A stretch of 64,000 nt of DNA. It comes from JBGTGG01 sp964398945. GTDB taxonomy: Bacteria > Bacteroidota > Bacteroidia > Cytophagales > Cyclobacteriaceae. Under the pieces are notes generated by a model. It ran no database searches. It saw only the letters and a program-made list of their open reading frames with translations, and had not been told where the DNA came from. The translations under genes were made by a program, and so were the position numbers. The stretch spans positions 62,001-126,000 of the forward strand of contig CAYNOT010000005.1 in assembly GCA_964398945.1 (NCBI GenBank). The letters run 5' to 3'. Positions 25,215 through 35,800 of the stretch are shown here, piece after piece (the first letter of the stretch is position 1; every line of letters starts with the position of its first letter).

Positions 25215-27113
25215 TTATTCCTGACGGTCCAGCACCTCAAACCGTGAGTAATTGCTTTTAAATTCAGGGACAATCTCTTTCATTAACGCCACCATTTTCA
25301 ATTCATTTTTATCATGGATTAACTCGTGAAATAAATCCACCATTCGGTTTACTTCCTGATAATCGTACTCTTCAACTTTTGCAATCATGATCTTAGAATG
25401 ATGGGTTGGCCGCGTGTTTTCTGTGTTGTTCAACAATTCTTCGAATAATTTTTCCCCTTCCCTTAGCCCCGTAAATACGATCTCAATATCGCGGTCTGGC
25501 TCCAACCCGGAAAGCCAAATCATCTTTCTGGCCAGGTCAACAATCTTGACCATCTGTCCCATGTCGAAAATAAATATTTCCCCTCCTTTTCCCATTCCCC
25601 CTGCTTCCAGCACCAGCTGACATGCTTCGGGTATGGTCATAAAAAAGCGGGTTATTTCCGGGTGCGTTACAGTAATCGGTCCACCCTGCTCGATCTGTTT
25701 TTTAAATACCGGTATTACCGATCCATTCGAACCCAATACATTTCCAAAGCGGGTAGTTACGAAAACGGTATGTTCCTGCCCCGTCTTCTCCAACTCATTA
25801 TTCAATGACTGTACATATATCTCCGCTATCCGCTTGGAGCATCCCATCACATTGGTAGGGTTTACCGCCTTATCCGTGGAAATCATTACGAACTTCTTGA
25901 CCTTAAAATCAACCGATAAATCTGCAAGTGTTTTGGTCCCAAGGATATTGCACAATACCGCCTCTGAAGGATTTCTTTCCATCACCGGAACGTGCTTATA
26001 TGCTGCTGCATGAAATACAACTTCCGGTTTGTGTTCATTGAAAATAGACCGGATACGATCTGCATTGGAAATATCTGCCAGATATGGGATTACTGAAACA
26101 CGTGTATCCAGCATGGCAATTTCACGCTCTACTTCGTATAGCTCCGATTCTGCCTGGTCAATCAGGACCACCCGTTCCGGAAAATAGCGGATCACTTGAT
26201 TGACAATCTCTTTGCCAATAGACCCGGCAGCCCCTGTTATACAAATCCTCTTTCCACGTAGCTCAGCTTCCAAATTCCTATTGTCCAATTTAATGGATTC
26301 TCTTCCCAACAAATCTTCAATTTTTACATCCTTTATTTGCGACAAACTAAGTTCCCCTTTCACCCACTTATCAACCGGGGGTACGACCCTCACTTTAACC
26401 TGGTTTTTAAAACATATTTCAGCTACTTCATTTTTCCTTTCTGTTGAAAAATTCCTGGCGGTAATGATAAGTTCATCGACTGCAAAGTCAATCAAAATAT
26501 TGTTCAGGTTTTCACTTTGGGCTGAGAATATTTTACACCCATCAATCACCTTCCCTACCTTGTTGGGATCATCTTCCAAAAATCCGTGTACCCTTAAGGT
26601 AGGCGTTGAATCAATTACATGCTTGGTAATAATCCCGGTTTGACCTGCACCATAAATAAAGACATTGGACCGCTTCAGTAGCGCTTTTTTATAAAACGCA
26701 AAGATATACTTGACCAACAACCTATAATTAAACAGAAATAGGAATGAAGCCAGGAATGTTATGAAAATAACAGAATAAGGAATCAGGTTGACCCGAAGGT
26801 TATAATAGTAGAGCAGGTTTGTAAGGCATACAAGTGCCAGGTTCAGGATTACCATATAAAAAATCCTTGCGCCATCTTGAAGCCCGGTATACCGGATAAT
26901 CCCCTTATAACTATTGGTTACCAGTATACTTAATAATCCAAGCCCCGCATATATTCCAATTCCGTATAGAAAATCATATCTATCAAGGTCAGTAATTGAA
27001 AAATTAAACCGGAGCAGGTACCCCAAGAGGGAAGAAAATGAGATAATCATTAAGTCTATCGTAATGATCACCCAGCGGGGAAGGATTCTAAGGTTTCTAA
27101 GGAATTTTATCAT
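25215..27113 (-). CDS. UDP-sugar 4,6-dehydratase, PglF/WbpM/CapD type
   Basis: 632 aa from ATG 27113; an ATG at 27131 is possible. About four N-terminal membrane helices (residues ~10-140), a first Rossmann domain (VFIYGAGQTG), then the SDR catalytic domain with GAAGSIG (294-300) and STDKAVNPTNVMGCSKR, in which the usual SDR Tyr is Met (M423) four residues before K427, the mark of PglF/FlaA1-type dehydratases. It removes water from UDP-GlcNAc to give the UDP-4-keto-6-deoxy sugar, the first step to diNAc-bacillosamine. Together with PglE-, PglD- and PglC-like genes upstream in the same transcription direction it gives a complete set. The last gene of the cluster. Confidence 0.9.
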   Translation of the reverse strand: MIKFLRNLRILPRWVIITIDLMIISFSSLLGYLLRFNFSITDLDRYDFLYGIGIYAGLGLLSILVTNSYKGIIRYTGLQDGARIFYMVILNLALVCLTNLLYYYNLRVNLIPYSVIFITFLASFLFLFNYRLLVKYIFAFYKKALLKRSNVFIYGAGQTGIITKHVIDSTPTLRVHGFLEDDPNKVGKVIDGCKIFSAQSENLNNILIDFAVDELIITARNFSTERKNEVAEICFKNQVKVRVVPPVDKWVKGELSLSQIKDVKIEDLLGRESIKLDNRNLEAELRGKRICITGAAGSIGKEIVNQVIRYFPERVVLIDQAESELYEVEREIAMLDTRVSVIPYLADISNADRIRSIFNEHKPEVVFHAAAYKHVPVMERNPSEAVLCNILGTKTLADLSVDFKVKKFVMISTDKAVNPTNVMGCSKRIAEIYVQSLNNELEKTGQEHTVFVTTRFGNVLGSNGSVIPVFKKQIEQGGPITVTHPEITRFFMTIPEACQLVLEAGGMGKGGEIFIFDMGQMVKIVDLARKMIWLSGLEPDRDIEIVFTGLREGEKLFEELLNNTENTRPTHHSKIMIAKVEEYDYQEVNRMVDLFHELIHDKNELKMVALMKEIVPEFKSNYSRFEVLDRQE

Positions 27114-27172
27114 AACGGAAGATATCCACAAAAATCATTGTTATTCATTCGAAAAACAAGCTATTTCTTTAA

Positions 27173-27402
27173 TGATAGTCCGCAAAGATACCCAACCACC
27201 AGAGACCACCATGCCTACTAATGTAAAGGGATTCTTTTGCAAGCTATTAGGCGTTATATGCTTATTGTGCGGAAATGACTTGTATCAGATATTTCAAATG
27301 GGTAGGCCGCACATCAACTGTGCACTACTTTAGAACAATAAATCCCCAGCTATAAAAAGGTATTCCTTAAATTTTAGTTCGGGTTATGTTTACGGATTAT
27401 CA
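27173..27402 (-). repeat. Dispersed repeat, copy 2 (230 bp)
   Basis: Reverse-orientation copy of the repeat at 8766-8950. On the minus strand it begins TGATAATCC (27402) and ends GACTATCA (27173). The two ends are conserved, the middle is ~45 bp longer and unlike copy 1. It includes GCACA-GTTGA-TGTGC, a small hairpin, and the plus-strand string TTAGGCGTTATATGC. The TGA of the left terminus is itself the stop codon of the T9SS gene at 27400, so the element abuts the gene exactly. Confidence 0.75.
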
Positions 27403-30400
27403 GAATTTCTTTTGTATGATATGACCTTCGATGAAATCACTTGAAATTATTTTAAGCCAGTAATATCCGGAAGAAAGGTGTGTCAGGTCCAGATAAATGG
27501 CTTCACCGCCTTCACCGTATAGTACTTCTTTTCCCACGATGTCAAGTAACACAATTTTGAATGGCCCCTTTCCCTGCTTCTGCGCTATCGTTAAATGATC
27601 CGATGCCGGATTGGGGTATACACTGAAGTTTTTCCCCTTCTGCTTTTCTTCGAAATAAATTGAACCTGAAGTTACACACGCACCAACCTGAACCTGAAGA
27701 AAATATTCACCTGACCTGGTGGGTATAATAAAATGGGAGTTTCCAATCGGCTCGCCTTTGTAAAACCATTCATTGTTATTTTCATAACTCGAAACCAAAC
27801 TATCCCCCACCTCCTTAATGACGACCGGGTCAAAATCAAAAACGGTTGCTACTACCATTCTCCTGTTCCCCACACAACCCGCATTTGAAACCGGTTCAAC
27901 ATAAAAAAAGGAAGATGCTTCAAGTTCAATGTTGAATTCACTGGTTGATTCGTGAATGGGTGTTTCACATTGCCCACAATCATACCACCTTAAAAAATCA
28001 CCAGAAAAATCTGCGCTTAAAACAACTTCTCCGGGCAAGCAAGAACTTCCATCCAACACCGTATCAATTACAGGCGTTGGCGCTACTGTTATTTCAAATG
28101 GAATTTCCAGCGTTGATCCACAGGAAGGTTTCGAAACAGAAAGACTAAAACGGTTTATCCCAACCTGTAGGAATGGTGAAGCAATGGAGACTTCCTGAAA
28201 TCCATTCCCAACAAAATGTTTCACAACTAAACCATCCTCCCGAAATATCGAATACACATCATCTGGATTTCCTGATACATTAAAATTCGCAGGTTCGGTT
28301 TCACAAATAACCGGAGCTTTAACAGAAATAACTGGTGACATCAGTTGCGTTGTAAAATGAAGCGAGAAGCGATCGACTGCTGTGCTCATCGGATTGTTGT
28401 CCGTTGCAAATGCAACATGTGCATTCTCTTTCAAATTGATTTTATCGCCTGTAAAGGCATCCTGTAAAAATATTGCGATCTCAGGCGGGAAGCTTTCCAA
28501 TCCCTCAAACCCTAAGAAATGATTCCCTTCCTGGATTTCTGTGACCAGAAGTTTAATAACTTCCTCACACTGAAAAGGTGGCATTGCATTAATTGCCAAT
28601 GGTTTTTCAATATCTACATAAGAGGCAATGTTGGTGGAAGCGTTTTTTAATTTGTGCGCATCAAAGTCAGGGTCGAAATCCTTGGAGGCATGCTCCCGAA
28701 AATAAACAACAGTTTCATCCATCATATCAAGGTGAATCCTAAGTAAATTTTTTACATCTTCCTTTCGAAAGAATTCAGAAGATAAACCCGGGGCTTTCAC
28801 ATTTTCATTTGCGCGCAATTCAGGATTGGCACCACTTGCCTTCACCCAAAATCCTTGTCCTGTTGGAATGATACCGGTACCGCCATTCGTACCCACTTCC
28901 CCATTCCAGGAAGCAAATCGTTCGGGTGTACTTCCGTTATCGCGAAAATATATGGCAGCATCGATGTTTGTTTTCATCCAACCTGATGCTGAATTGAAAT
29001 CAATTGCCGATGGGTATGGATTACCGACCAGGTTCCATCCATCATCGTCTAAATTCCCTGATGAAGTAAACGTAACCGGAAATTCTATTTGACCTCTGTT
29101 GACCTCGCCCCGTACATCCCATACGGGTGTTGATAAAATATTTCCCCGAACAAAAACCGCATAGCCCCTTCCGGGATCAAGTTGCTCTGTGTTGTCAAGA
29201 AAAGGAAATGACTGGTAACCATCGTTTAAATTTGTGGAGCCACTTCCATCAACATCACTGACTATACTTTCATCATACAGGAACATCGAAGGGGTGGTAC
29301 TACAACCAGTACATGTACTTGATCCTGTAAAATTTCCGGTAATTGGGATTTCATTTTGTAAGTCCTGTACTGTTGCATTTGAGATTGGGGAGGACAAATA
29401 CCTGTAAATCCTCCCATTCGTTGCTCCTTCGATGGACATGTATCGCTGTACAGTAATATCCCCTGAAATGGTAGCGGATGCTGGTATGATATCGATCGCT
29501 GCATCTTGTGTAGGGTTATCTGCTGACGACAACAACGTAAGCACGGCTGTATTGCTTGATCCATCCGCATCAAATTCCACATTTTCACTCAGCGAAAGTG
29601 TTCCTGAAATATGAATGTCTGATTGAACCAAAACACCCGGCTTTGCAACAACATTGTTAATTCGAACATTGTGAAAGGTTGAAAGTGAGTTACCACTGAT
29701 CTGCTGTGGTGCTTGGGTAGTCCCTGAAAAATCGACCGAACTATTTTGTGTGTGAAAGTTTCCATTGTTGGTAAAATTACCACGAACAGAAAAAACAAGT
29801 GGCGCGAAAAATTCACCCGTTATAATAATATTTCTAAAGTCAGGGGCATTGCCATTGAAATGGGAAGAACCCATAAACTCAATTGTACCTCCGACCTGGC
29901 TAAAGCTTCCATTGTTTTCAAAATTGCCAACAAGCCTGAATAACCCTTCCGAGGTAGGTGCGTGAAATGTTCCGTTGTTGAATACCGTACCACTAACTTG
30001 AAGTAGTCCGGATCCTGATACAAACGTGCCTTCATTTTGAACATTCGCACAAGTAACGGACTGTCCGCTAAAATTTATCCCACCAGATAAAACAGTAATA
30101 TCGCCCACCACTTCTACATCACTGGCCACCTGCACACTTCCGCTATTGGTTGTTTGCACTGTCAATGATGCGATGGGTTCACCCGCAGGAAGTTCTGCAC
30201 CTGTTGGGCTGATGTTCGCAGTACCAATATACACCACATGGTACGGGCCACCGGATAACGGAATGCCCGTCACGCCTGAAATATTGGAAGTGGTAATGGT
30301 AGCACCTTCTACCAATTCAAATACCCCGTTGTTTTGGAGATGTCCGTTTGCAAGGTTTACAGTTTCGGTTACCCTGATATAATCGATGGTTGCCAACACA

Positions 30401-32304
30401 CCTCCCAGTAACCGTTCCAGGTACAAGCTTCGTAACCAACTCTCCGGGGTGAACGAAAGATTTCCAATCAACCCGGTTCCATTAAAAATCAAATCGGAAT
30501 TTTCATTCGACTTTAAAAATCCCCCGCTAACATCCAGCTGGTTTTGAACAGTAAGTACCCTATTCTCAAATGAAAGTATTCCACCGGAAATAGATGAAGC
30601 ACCTGTTATTGTAGTGTTTTGGTTCAGTTTCAATTCCCCTCCTGTCATAGTTAGCTGGTTAACACCAATATTTTCATTAAAAACCAAGGAACCTCCGCCA
30701 ACCGATACTGTACCTGTTACCGTTACATTTTGATCGAACATTACATTTTCATCAATCCGGTTTACAGTTAAATTCCGAAAGGTTTGATCACCGGAGACAG
30801 GGGCCAATCCAAATACACCCGATCCATCAATGGTAAGATCACATTGATTGCCTGTAAAAATCAATTGGTGGCCATTCGCATCCAGTGGCCCGGAAAGCCG
30901 TAAGCTTCTTGCTGAAGGGTTGCTGTCAATAAAGAAATTCCCTGATTCCAGGAATAAGGTCCCTCCAATACGTAGGGTTGAAAAACTACTGGCATTATTG
31001 AAATAAACACCACCAGGATTTTGGACAACCATGTCAACCCCATCTTCAGTTGGATGTCCATTCCCAATGATTTGGGCACTGGCCCCATTGTAAACCACTC
31101 GCGAGCCACTATTAAAAACCCGGGCAGCAACACGAATGTTTCCCGGCCCCACTCCGGATGCCGCTACAATGGTTCCTTGTGGATCAGTAGCTCCAACACG
31201 AATAGTCCCATCCACTTCCAAACTACTGTCTATATTCCCGATCAGTTTATAAGTTGAAAGATTGATATCCGTACCTGCTCCGATATAATATTGCAACGAT
31301 CCTGTTAAGGAACCTTGATTAATAAAATCAAACCTGCCATTTCCGACAAATTCAATTCTCCCGCGTGTTGTGCCTGAACCGCTTTCGTTAATGGTGCCAT
31401 TGATCAATGAAAAATTACCACCGGCACGGAGTGTACCCAACCCCGAACCAGCGCCATCACCTAAACTCAGCACACCTCCCACTGCATCCATTGAGAAATC
31501 CCCGGCAACTGTAATGGATGCTTGTCCTGTAGTATTCATACGAGAACCATTCGCAGCAGTGGATTCAAAATTAAAATCACCTCCGACATTTATTGTTGCC
31601 TGACCACTCAAGGTAAGTTGCAGCCTCGCGGTATTCCGTATTTCCAGATCACCGCCAATGGTTAAGCCGAAAGTTTCGCCTGACGATAGTCGGAGAAATG
31701 AGGGGCCTGTATCTTCAATGTGCATCGAACCTTGTATTTCATTGTTCAATAATCCATTCAGGTTGATGATCCCTGTCTGGAAAGCACATTCCCATACAAA
31801 ATTCCCAAACGACTGGCCCCATGTTGGCGATATAAAACCTATTGCTGCTGTATAGCCTTGGATTCGAATGGTTGAATTGCTCTCCCAATTGGCCAGTGGG
31901 ATTGCCCCTTCCGAAGTAGAAAAGTTGTGGATATAGTTTGATCCATGGACAAAGGAAATATTACTTCCGTTGGCACCGATGATTTGTGACCCCTCATTGG
32001 CCTGCACTGTTCCTTCAACAAGAATTGCATTAGGAACATTGGGAATGGTGAGCACCCCACCTGCTGCAATAGTTACTGTACCACTTGTGGATACCACCAC
32101 ACGATTAACCGTAACACTATTTGTAATCGTTACCGTGTGGTCAATATTAATTGACTCGGTATCAATGTCAGGGACCACGCCACCAAGCCAGGTAGCGGTA
32201 TTATTCCAATCACCATTTTGAGCGGTTTGTATAAACTGGCCAAAAAGGTTGAAGGATAAAAGGCTTAGAGAAATCAGGATTGTAAATGATCGGAGGGAAA
32301 TCAT
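27400..32304 (-). CDS. Giant T9SS-exported adhesin-like protein
   Basis: 1634 aa. Signal peptide MISLRSFTILISLSLLSFNLFGQ is cut near residue 23. An N-terminal G8-like start follows (GDWNNTATWLGGVVPD, then VTITNSVTVNRVVVS). Residues ~60-980 are a long beta-helix-like run of VxGTxTVxGG, LNGLLNNEIQG and FNNGTFHAP repeats. About 990-1190 is a distinct domain (GRIYRYLSSPIS, WNLVGNPYPSAIDF, GTGIIPTGQGFWVKA) shared with the 1113-aa neighbour. Ig-like modules with PSCGS and SCLPGEV lie near 1370-1530. A type A Por sorting domain ends it (VYPNPASDHLTI, GYYWLKI, HIIQKKF). Expected at the cell surface or released. Ligand unknown. Confidence 0.88.
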   Translation of the reverse strand: MISLRSFTILISLSLLSFNLFGQFIQTAQNGDWNNTATWLGGVVPDIDTESINIDHTVTITNSVTVNRVVVSTSGTVTIAAGGVLTIPNVPNAILVEGTVQANEGSQIIGANGSNISFVHGSNYIHNFSTSEGAIPLANWESNSTIRIQGYTAAIGFISPTWGQSFGNFVWECAFQTGIINLNGLLNNEIQGSMHIEDTGPSFLRLSSGETFGLTIGGDLEIRNTARLQLTLSGQATINVGGDFNFESTAANGSRMNTTGQASITVAGDFSMDAVGGVLSLGDGAGSGLGTLRAGGNFSLINGTINESGSGTTRGRIEFVGNGRFDFINQGSLTGSLQYYIGAGTDINLSTYKLIGNIDSSLEVDGTIRVGATDPQGTIVAASGVGPGNIRVAARVFNSGSRVVYNGASAQIIGNGHPTEDGVDMVVQNPGGVYFNNASSFSTLRIGGTLFLESGNFFIDSNPSARSLRLSGPLDANGHQLIFTGNQCDLTIDGSGVFGLAPVSGDQTFRNLTVNRIDENVMFDQNVTVTGTVSVGGGSLVFNENIGVNQLTMTGGELKLNQNTTITGASSISGGILSFENRVLTVQNQLDVSGGFLKSNENSDLIFNGTGLIGNLSFTPESWLRSLYLERLLGGVLATIDYIRVTETVNLANGHLQNNGVFELVEGATITTSNISGVTGIPLSGGPYHVVYIGTANISPTGAELPAGEPIASLTVQTTNSGSVQVASDVEVVGDITVLSGGINFSGQSVTCANVQNEGTFVSGSGLLQVSGTVFNNGTFHAPTSEGLFRLVGNFENNGSFSQVGGTIEFMGSSHFNGNAPDFRNIIITGEFFAPLVFSVRGNFTNNGNFHTQNSSVDFSGTTQAPQQISGNSLSTFHNVRINNVVAKPGVLVQSDIHISGTLSLSENVEFDADGSSNTAVLTLLSSADNPTQDAAIDIIPASATISGDITVQRYMSIEGATNGRIYRYLSSPISNATVQDLQNEIPITGNFTGSSTCTGCSTTPSMFLYDESIVSDVDGSGSTNLNDGYQSFPFLDNTEQLDPGRGYAVFVRGNILSTPVWDVRGEVNRGQIEFPVTFTSSGNLDDDGWNLVGNPYPSAIDFNSASGWMKTNIDAAIYFRDNGSTPERFASWNGEVGTNGGTGIIPTGQGFWVKASGANPELRANENVKAPGLSSEFFRKEDVKNLLRIHLDMMDETVVYFREHASKDFDPDFDAHKLKNASTNIASYVDIEKPLAINAMPPFQCEEVIKLLVTEIQEGNHFLGFEGLESFPPEIAIFLQDAFTGDKINLKENAHVAFATDNNPMSTAVDRFSLHFTTQLMSPVISVKAPVICETEPANFNVSGNPDDVYSIFREDGLVVKHFVGNGFQEVSIASPFLQVGINRFSLSVSKPSCGSTLEIPFEITVAPTPVIDTVLDGSSCLPGEVVLSADFSGDFLRWYDCGQCETPIHESTSEFNIELEASSFFYVEPVSNAGCVGNRRMVVATVFDFDPVVIKEVGDSLVSSYENNNEWFYKGEPIGNSHFIIPTRSGEYFLQVQVGACVTSGSIYFEEKQKGKNFSVYPNPASDHLTIAQKQGKGPFKIVLLDIVGKEVLYGEGGEAIYLDLTHLSSGYYWLKIISSDFIEGHIIQKKF

Positions 32305-32321
32305 ATTGTTATTGGCTAACG

Positions 32322-32346
32322 TTGAAGGAATATTTTAATCCTTCAA
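32322..32346 (-). promoter_or_regulatory. Hairpin in front of the T9SS gene
   Basis: On the minus strand TTGAAGGA and TCCTTCAA form an 8-bp perfect stem with a 9-nt A/T loop, between the 59-aa gene stop (32371) and the ATG at 32304. It could pause, process or partly terminate the message between the two genes. Confidence 0.4.
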
Positions 32347-32370
32347 TATAAAAAATACGGTAAAATTACC

Positions 32371-32550
32371 CTAACGTTTCTTTCTCAAATCGTGGATTTT
32401 TTTAATTCCGAGCAGCCCGCCTAAGCCAATAAGGATTTCGATACCGGTGATGGGGACATCTGGAAGTGGCGGATTATTTGGTTGTGCCACAGAAGAATAG
32501 CAACATCCAATAAGGAATATAAGAGGTAGTAATACTTTAGTCAAAGCCAA
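32371..32550 (-). CDS. Tiny exosortase-type sorted protein, 59 aa (PID-CTERM-like)
   Basis: A TTG-started ORF, easily missed. Signal peptide LALTKVLLPLIFLIGCCYSS, VA-Q; the part LIGC could also act as a lipobox. Then QPNNPPLP, the motif PDVPITGIEILIGLGGLLG (30-48), and a basic tail KKIHDLRKKR. A second TTG two codons later (32544) gives a more standard signal peptide. It aligns closely with the 70-aa gene just upstream. Layout: signal peptide, ~8 exposed residues, sorting motif, hydrophobic helix, basic end, as in PEP-CTERM and PID-CTERM proteins. I infer that the XrtF-like exosortase (37729) is its enzyme. Confidence 0.7.
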   Translation of the reverse strand: MALTKVLLPLIFLIGCCYSSVAQPNNPPLPDVPITGIEILIGLGGLLGIKKIHDLRKKR

Positions 32551-32595
32551 CTAATTTTATATAGACAGTATAAAATTAATCGAAAATTATGAAAA

Positions 32596-32808
32596 TTAAA
32601 GTTTTCTGGAGTTTTTACTTACTAACCTTTTGAATCCCAGAAGTATTCCCATTCCCACCAGTATCTCAACACCTGAAATTGGAACATCTGGCTTCACCCC
32701 TCCCTGAGGATCTCCGGGCTGTGCAATTCCATTCAAAACAAGCACACTGAACATTAAAGTCAATAGTGTTAAGCGAAGAATGGGCCGTACTGAGAAATCT
32801 TTTTTCAT
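32596..32808 (-). CDS. Tiny exosortase-type sorted protein, 70 aa (PID-CTERM-like)
   Basis: Start ATG overlaps the stop of the T9SS gene before it (TAATG), so it is translationally coupled to it. Signal peptide MKKDFSVRPILRLTLLTLMF... cut near LNGIAQ (residue 29-30). The exposed stretch is only about 14 residues, Pro/Gly-rich (PGDPQGGVKP). Then PDVPISGVEILVGMGILLG (40-58) and FKRLVSKNSRKL. The tail matches that of the 59-aa protein almost residue for residue, whereas the rest does not. The tail resembles the PID-CTERM pattern (PI, Gly, small hydrophobic helix, Gly, Lys) as I remember it; the assignment is not verified. Confidence 0.8.
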   Translation of the reverse strand: MKKDFSVRPILRLTLLTLMFSVLVLNGIAQPGDPQGGVKPDVPISGVEILVGMGILLGFKRLVSKNSRKL

Positions 32809-35800
32809 TAATTTTTAATGACTTTTAAAGCGTACGCTTTAGCGGTAGTACTAATTCTAACCAGGTATAGTCCACTTTGGTTCGCTGAAAAATCAACATT
32901 CAACTCTCCATTTTTGATTTTCGAAGCATCATCCATCATATACACTACTCTACCTTGGAGATCAAATATAGCAAGATTTCTTATCTGAGGAATTATCTCC
33001 TGAGGGAAAGCGATGGTCAGCAAATCGTTTACCGGATTTGGATGTACTTTAATTCCACCTAAGTATTGTTTATCAATGTCCGTTACCAAAAATGGAATTT
33101 CGTCTGATGTTAATCCACAATCTCCATTAACAACCTTTACTGAGTACGCACCAGATTCTGTCACTACCAGTTTATCACTCGTCTCCCCTACCATCAGCAC
33201 GCCATCTTTGTACCATTGATTTCCTTTCAAACTACTACTGAGAAGTACATTTCCATCCGTGGTGATACTCGGAACCGGTTCAGAGAAGGCAAGTTGAAAA
33301 CGACCTGATCCCCAGGATGCGGCATCTTCATTGATTGTAAATGCATACTCAAAACCCTCTTCAACTTTCACATCTTTCTCCAGATAGGTGTCGATTAGTC
33401 TGATATGATATCCCAAGGTAAGTTTGTCAAAGTCTTCAAACCCTAATGTATAATTTCCAACGGGTGCATCCTCAACCGCCAGCGAAAGGTTATACTGACA
33501 GGTTAACAACGGAACTGAATTAATCGCATACTGCTTTGATTCATCTACAGTATAGGAAGACAAGTTGATGTGATTATACCGCTCCAGGTTAAGGCTGTAA
33601 TCCCCGTTTTTGTGTTTCACACCATCCCATTCAATATCTGTATCCAGGGTAGCCTGTTCATGAAAGCGAACAACAATATCATCCTCCTGACCATTGCCCT
33701 TTAAGCGAAGGCGAATATAATCTTTTGCATCTTCAGTTCTGACGTAACGATAGGATGAAGTCTTAGAGCTCTCATTCATACTGATAGTACCCGGTCCGTT
33801 AGCAATCACCCAGAACGCTTGCCCCAGGGCAAGTTGTCCCGCCCAGTTTCCATCTGGATGGCCGGTTCCAACTCCTGATGTATAAGAAGCAAAAACCCCA
33901 TCCGAAACACGTACATAAACAGTATTGGTCACCAGATTGGCTCCAGACAGCCCACCATTATCACGGATATTATCCCAGTCAATCGCAGAAGGATACGGAT
34001 TGGGGATCAGGTTGTCACCTGCGGACAAAGTAATATTCTTAGGTCCCTTGACAATATTCCCTGTCATTGAAATAACCTGGTTAGATGAAATATAGGTCCA
34101 TAGTGAATACCCTACTGAATTACTGAGTGTGGTTGATGAAGTTGGATTCCCATTGCCTGTAATTGCTGACCAGGCCTGTGTGGGTGCATCCCAGCGATAT
34201 ATAGAAGCAGCACTGCTGCTTACTACATTCGGATTCTCCACCGAGGTGGATGCATCACTAAAATTTCCGGTTACAGAGATATCGTCTCGCCACTGCCCGA
34301 CATTGTTGTTTGTATTGAGCGGCATTGACAAATAACGCCAGCCTTCCGGGGCATCAATGAAACGCTGGATCGTTACATTACCCGTAAAATTATTTGGGTC
34401 AGGTAAAGGGGCTATCCTTGCTGTTGTACTGAGGTTTGAAGAAATAAGCCTGAAAAAATTTGAGCCGCTTCCTGTTCCTGCGTAAAAAGAACTTGCTCCG
34501 GTGAGGGTTGCCACGCCAGTAAGATTGATAATACCATTATTGGTTACATCTGCTCCATCCGATATGGTTATGTTCGTCAGTCCCAATGTTCCTGAAATAG
34601 CCTGTGCTGAAGTTCCATTGAAGTTTACTGAATTAACATTGAACGTACCCCCGTTGGAAAGATCTCCGGCAACATTCACAGTACCAGCAGATGAAAAAGT
34701 GCCACTTAAAATTGAAAGATTCCCAAAATTAGTGGTAGACGAACCGGAAACTGAAGTAGAAGGTCCATTTACATTTAAGGTTCCCAATGATCCGCCAGTA
34801 CCAAAATTCAATGTTCCACTATTTGCCAGGTTTCCACTCAGATTAATAATTTGATTACTTGCATTCACAATCCCTTGAGAAACTGTGAGCCCATTTTGAA
34901 TGGAAATATCTTTGCTTAAGGTTAAGGTTCCGGTTTTATTAACTGTCAGACCACCATTAAAATTAACAGTACCTGCACCGCTGATCGATTGGGCGTCTGT
35001 TCCATCAAAGGCTGCTCCAGAAGCCGATGTAAACGTTCCAGCGGAAACAAGTAAATCACCAGAAATTTGTAATCCTGAACCCGTTGAAGTTTTAACACCC
35101 GAACCCGAAATGGTCAGGTTTGTATAATTTTCTGGTGCAACATTCTGGACTCCATTGCGGCTGTAATTGACCGTTCCATTCAAAGTGGTTGAATTGGGGG
35201 AATTTGTTGTTAACCACCAACCCTCGGTTCCATTATAACTTGTTGAGAAAGTTTGGCCTGAAGCCAAAACGAACGAATTTGTGGTATTCAAAAAATTGGA
35301 AGTTGTTAAACTACCATTTAAGGTTGTATTATTTGCAGTAACAGAACCACTTAAATTAACTGTAGAACCAGTATTTACCGTAAATGTACCTGAAAGACTG
35401 GTAGCTCCCACTGTTGTCAACGTTCCGTTAACAGTTAAATTAGTTGAATTAATGGTGGAGGACGATTGGAGAGTTCCGTTAACAGTTATGGTGCCAAATG
35501 GACCAAGTGGATCGTCTGTGATAAGCGAAGCTCCTGGATTTACTGTAAGACTTGTTGATGCAGAACCATACAAATTAGATCCTGGATCCGTAATTAATGT
35601 ACCAGATGAAATATTTACTACTGCACCAAATTGAAGAGGAATTACAGTATTAAAAGTATTTCCGGTTCCAAAATTGAAAGTTACTCTACCAAGAGGGACT
35701 GATTCATCCCAAAAGAAAATGACATAAGGTTCATATCCTGTTCCTGATAAATTAGCGCCAGTGAATTCCAGTGAAGAACCAGCAGCAAATGTTAGAACAG

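Noticed and set aside
27241..27265. TTAGGCGTTATATGC resembling an integron attC arm
   Set aside because: No matching second arm, no integrase and no cassette-sized genes; treated only as part of the repeat.
35281..35634. 117-codon plus-strand ORF, Val/Pro/Leu-rich, and similar ones at 34501 and 31370
   Set aside because: Mirror images of the Thr/Asn/Gly repeats of the T9SS genes.
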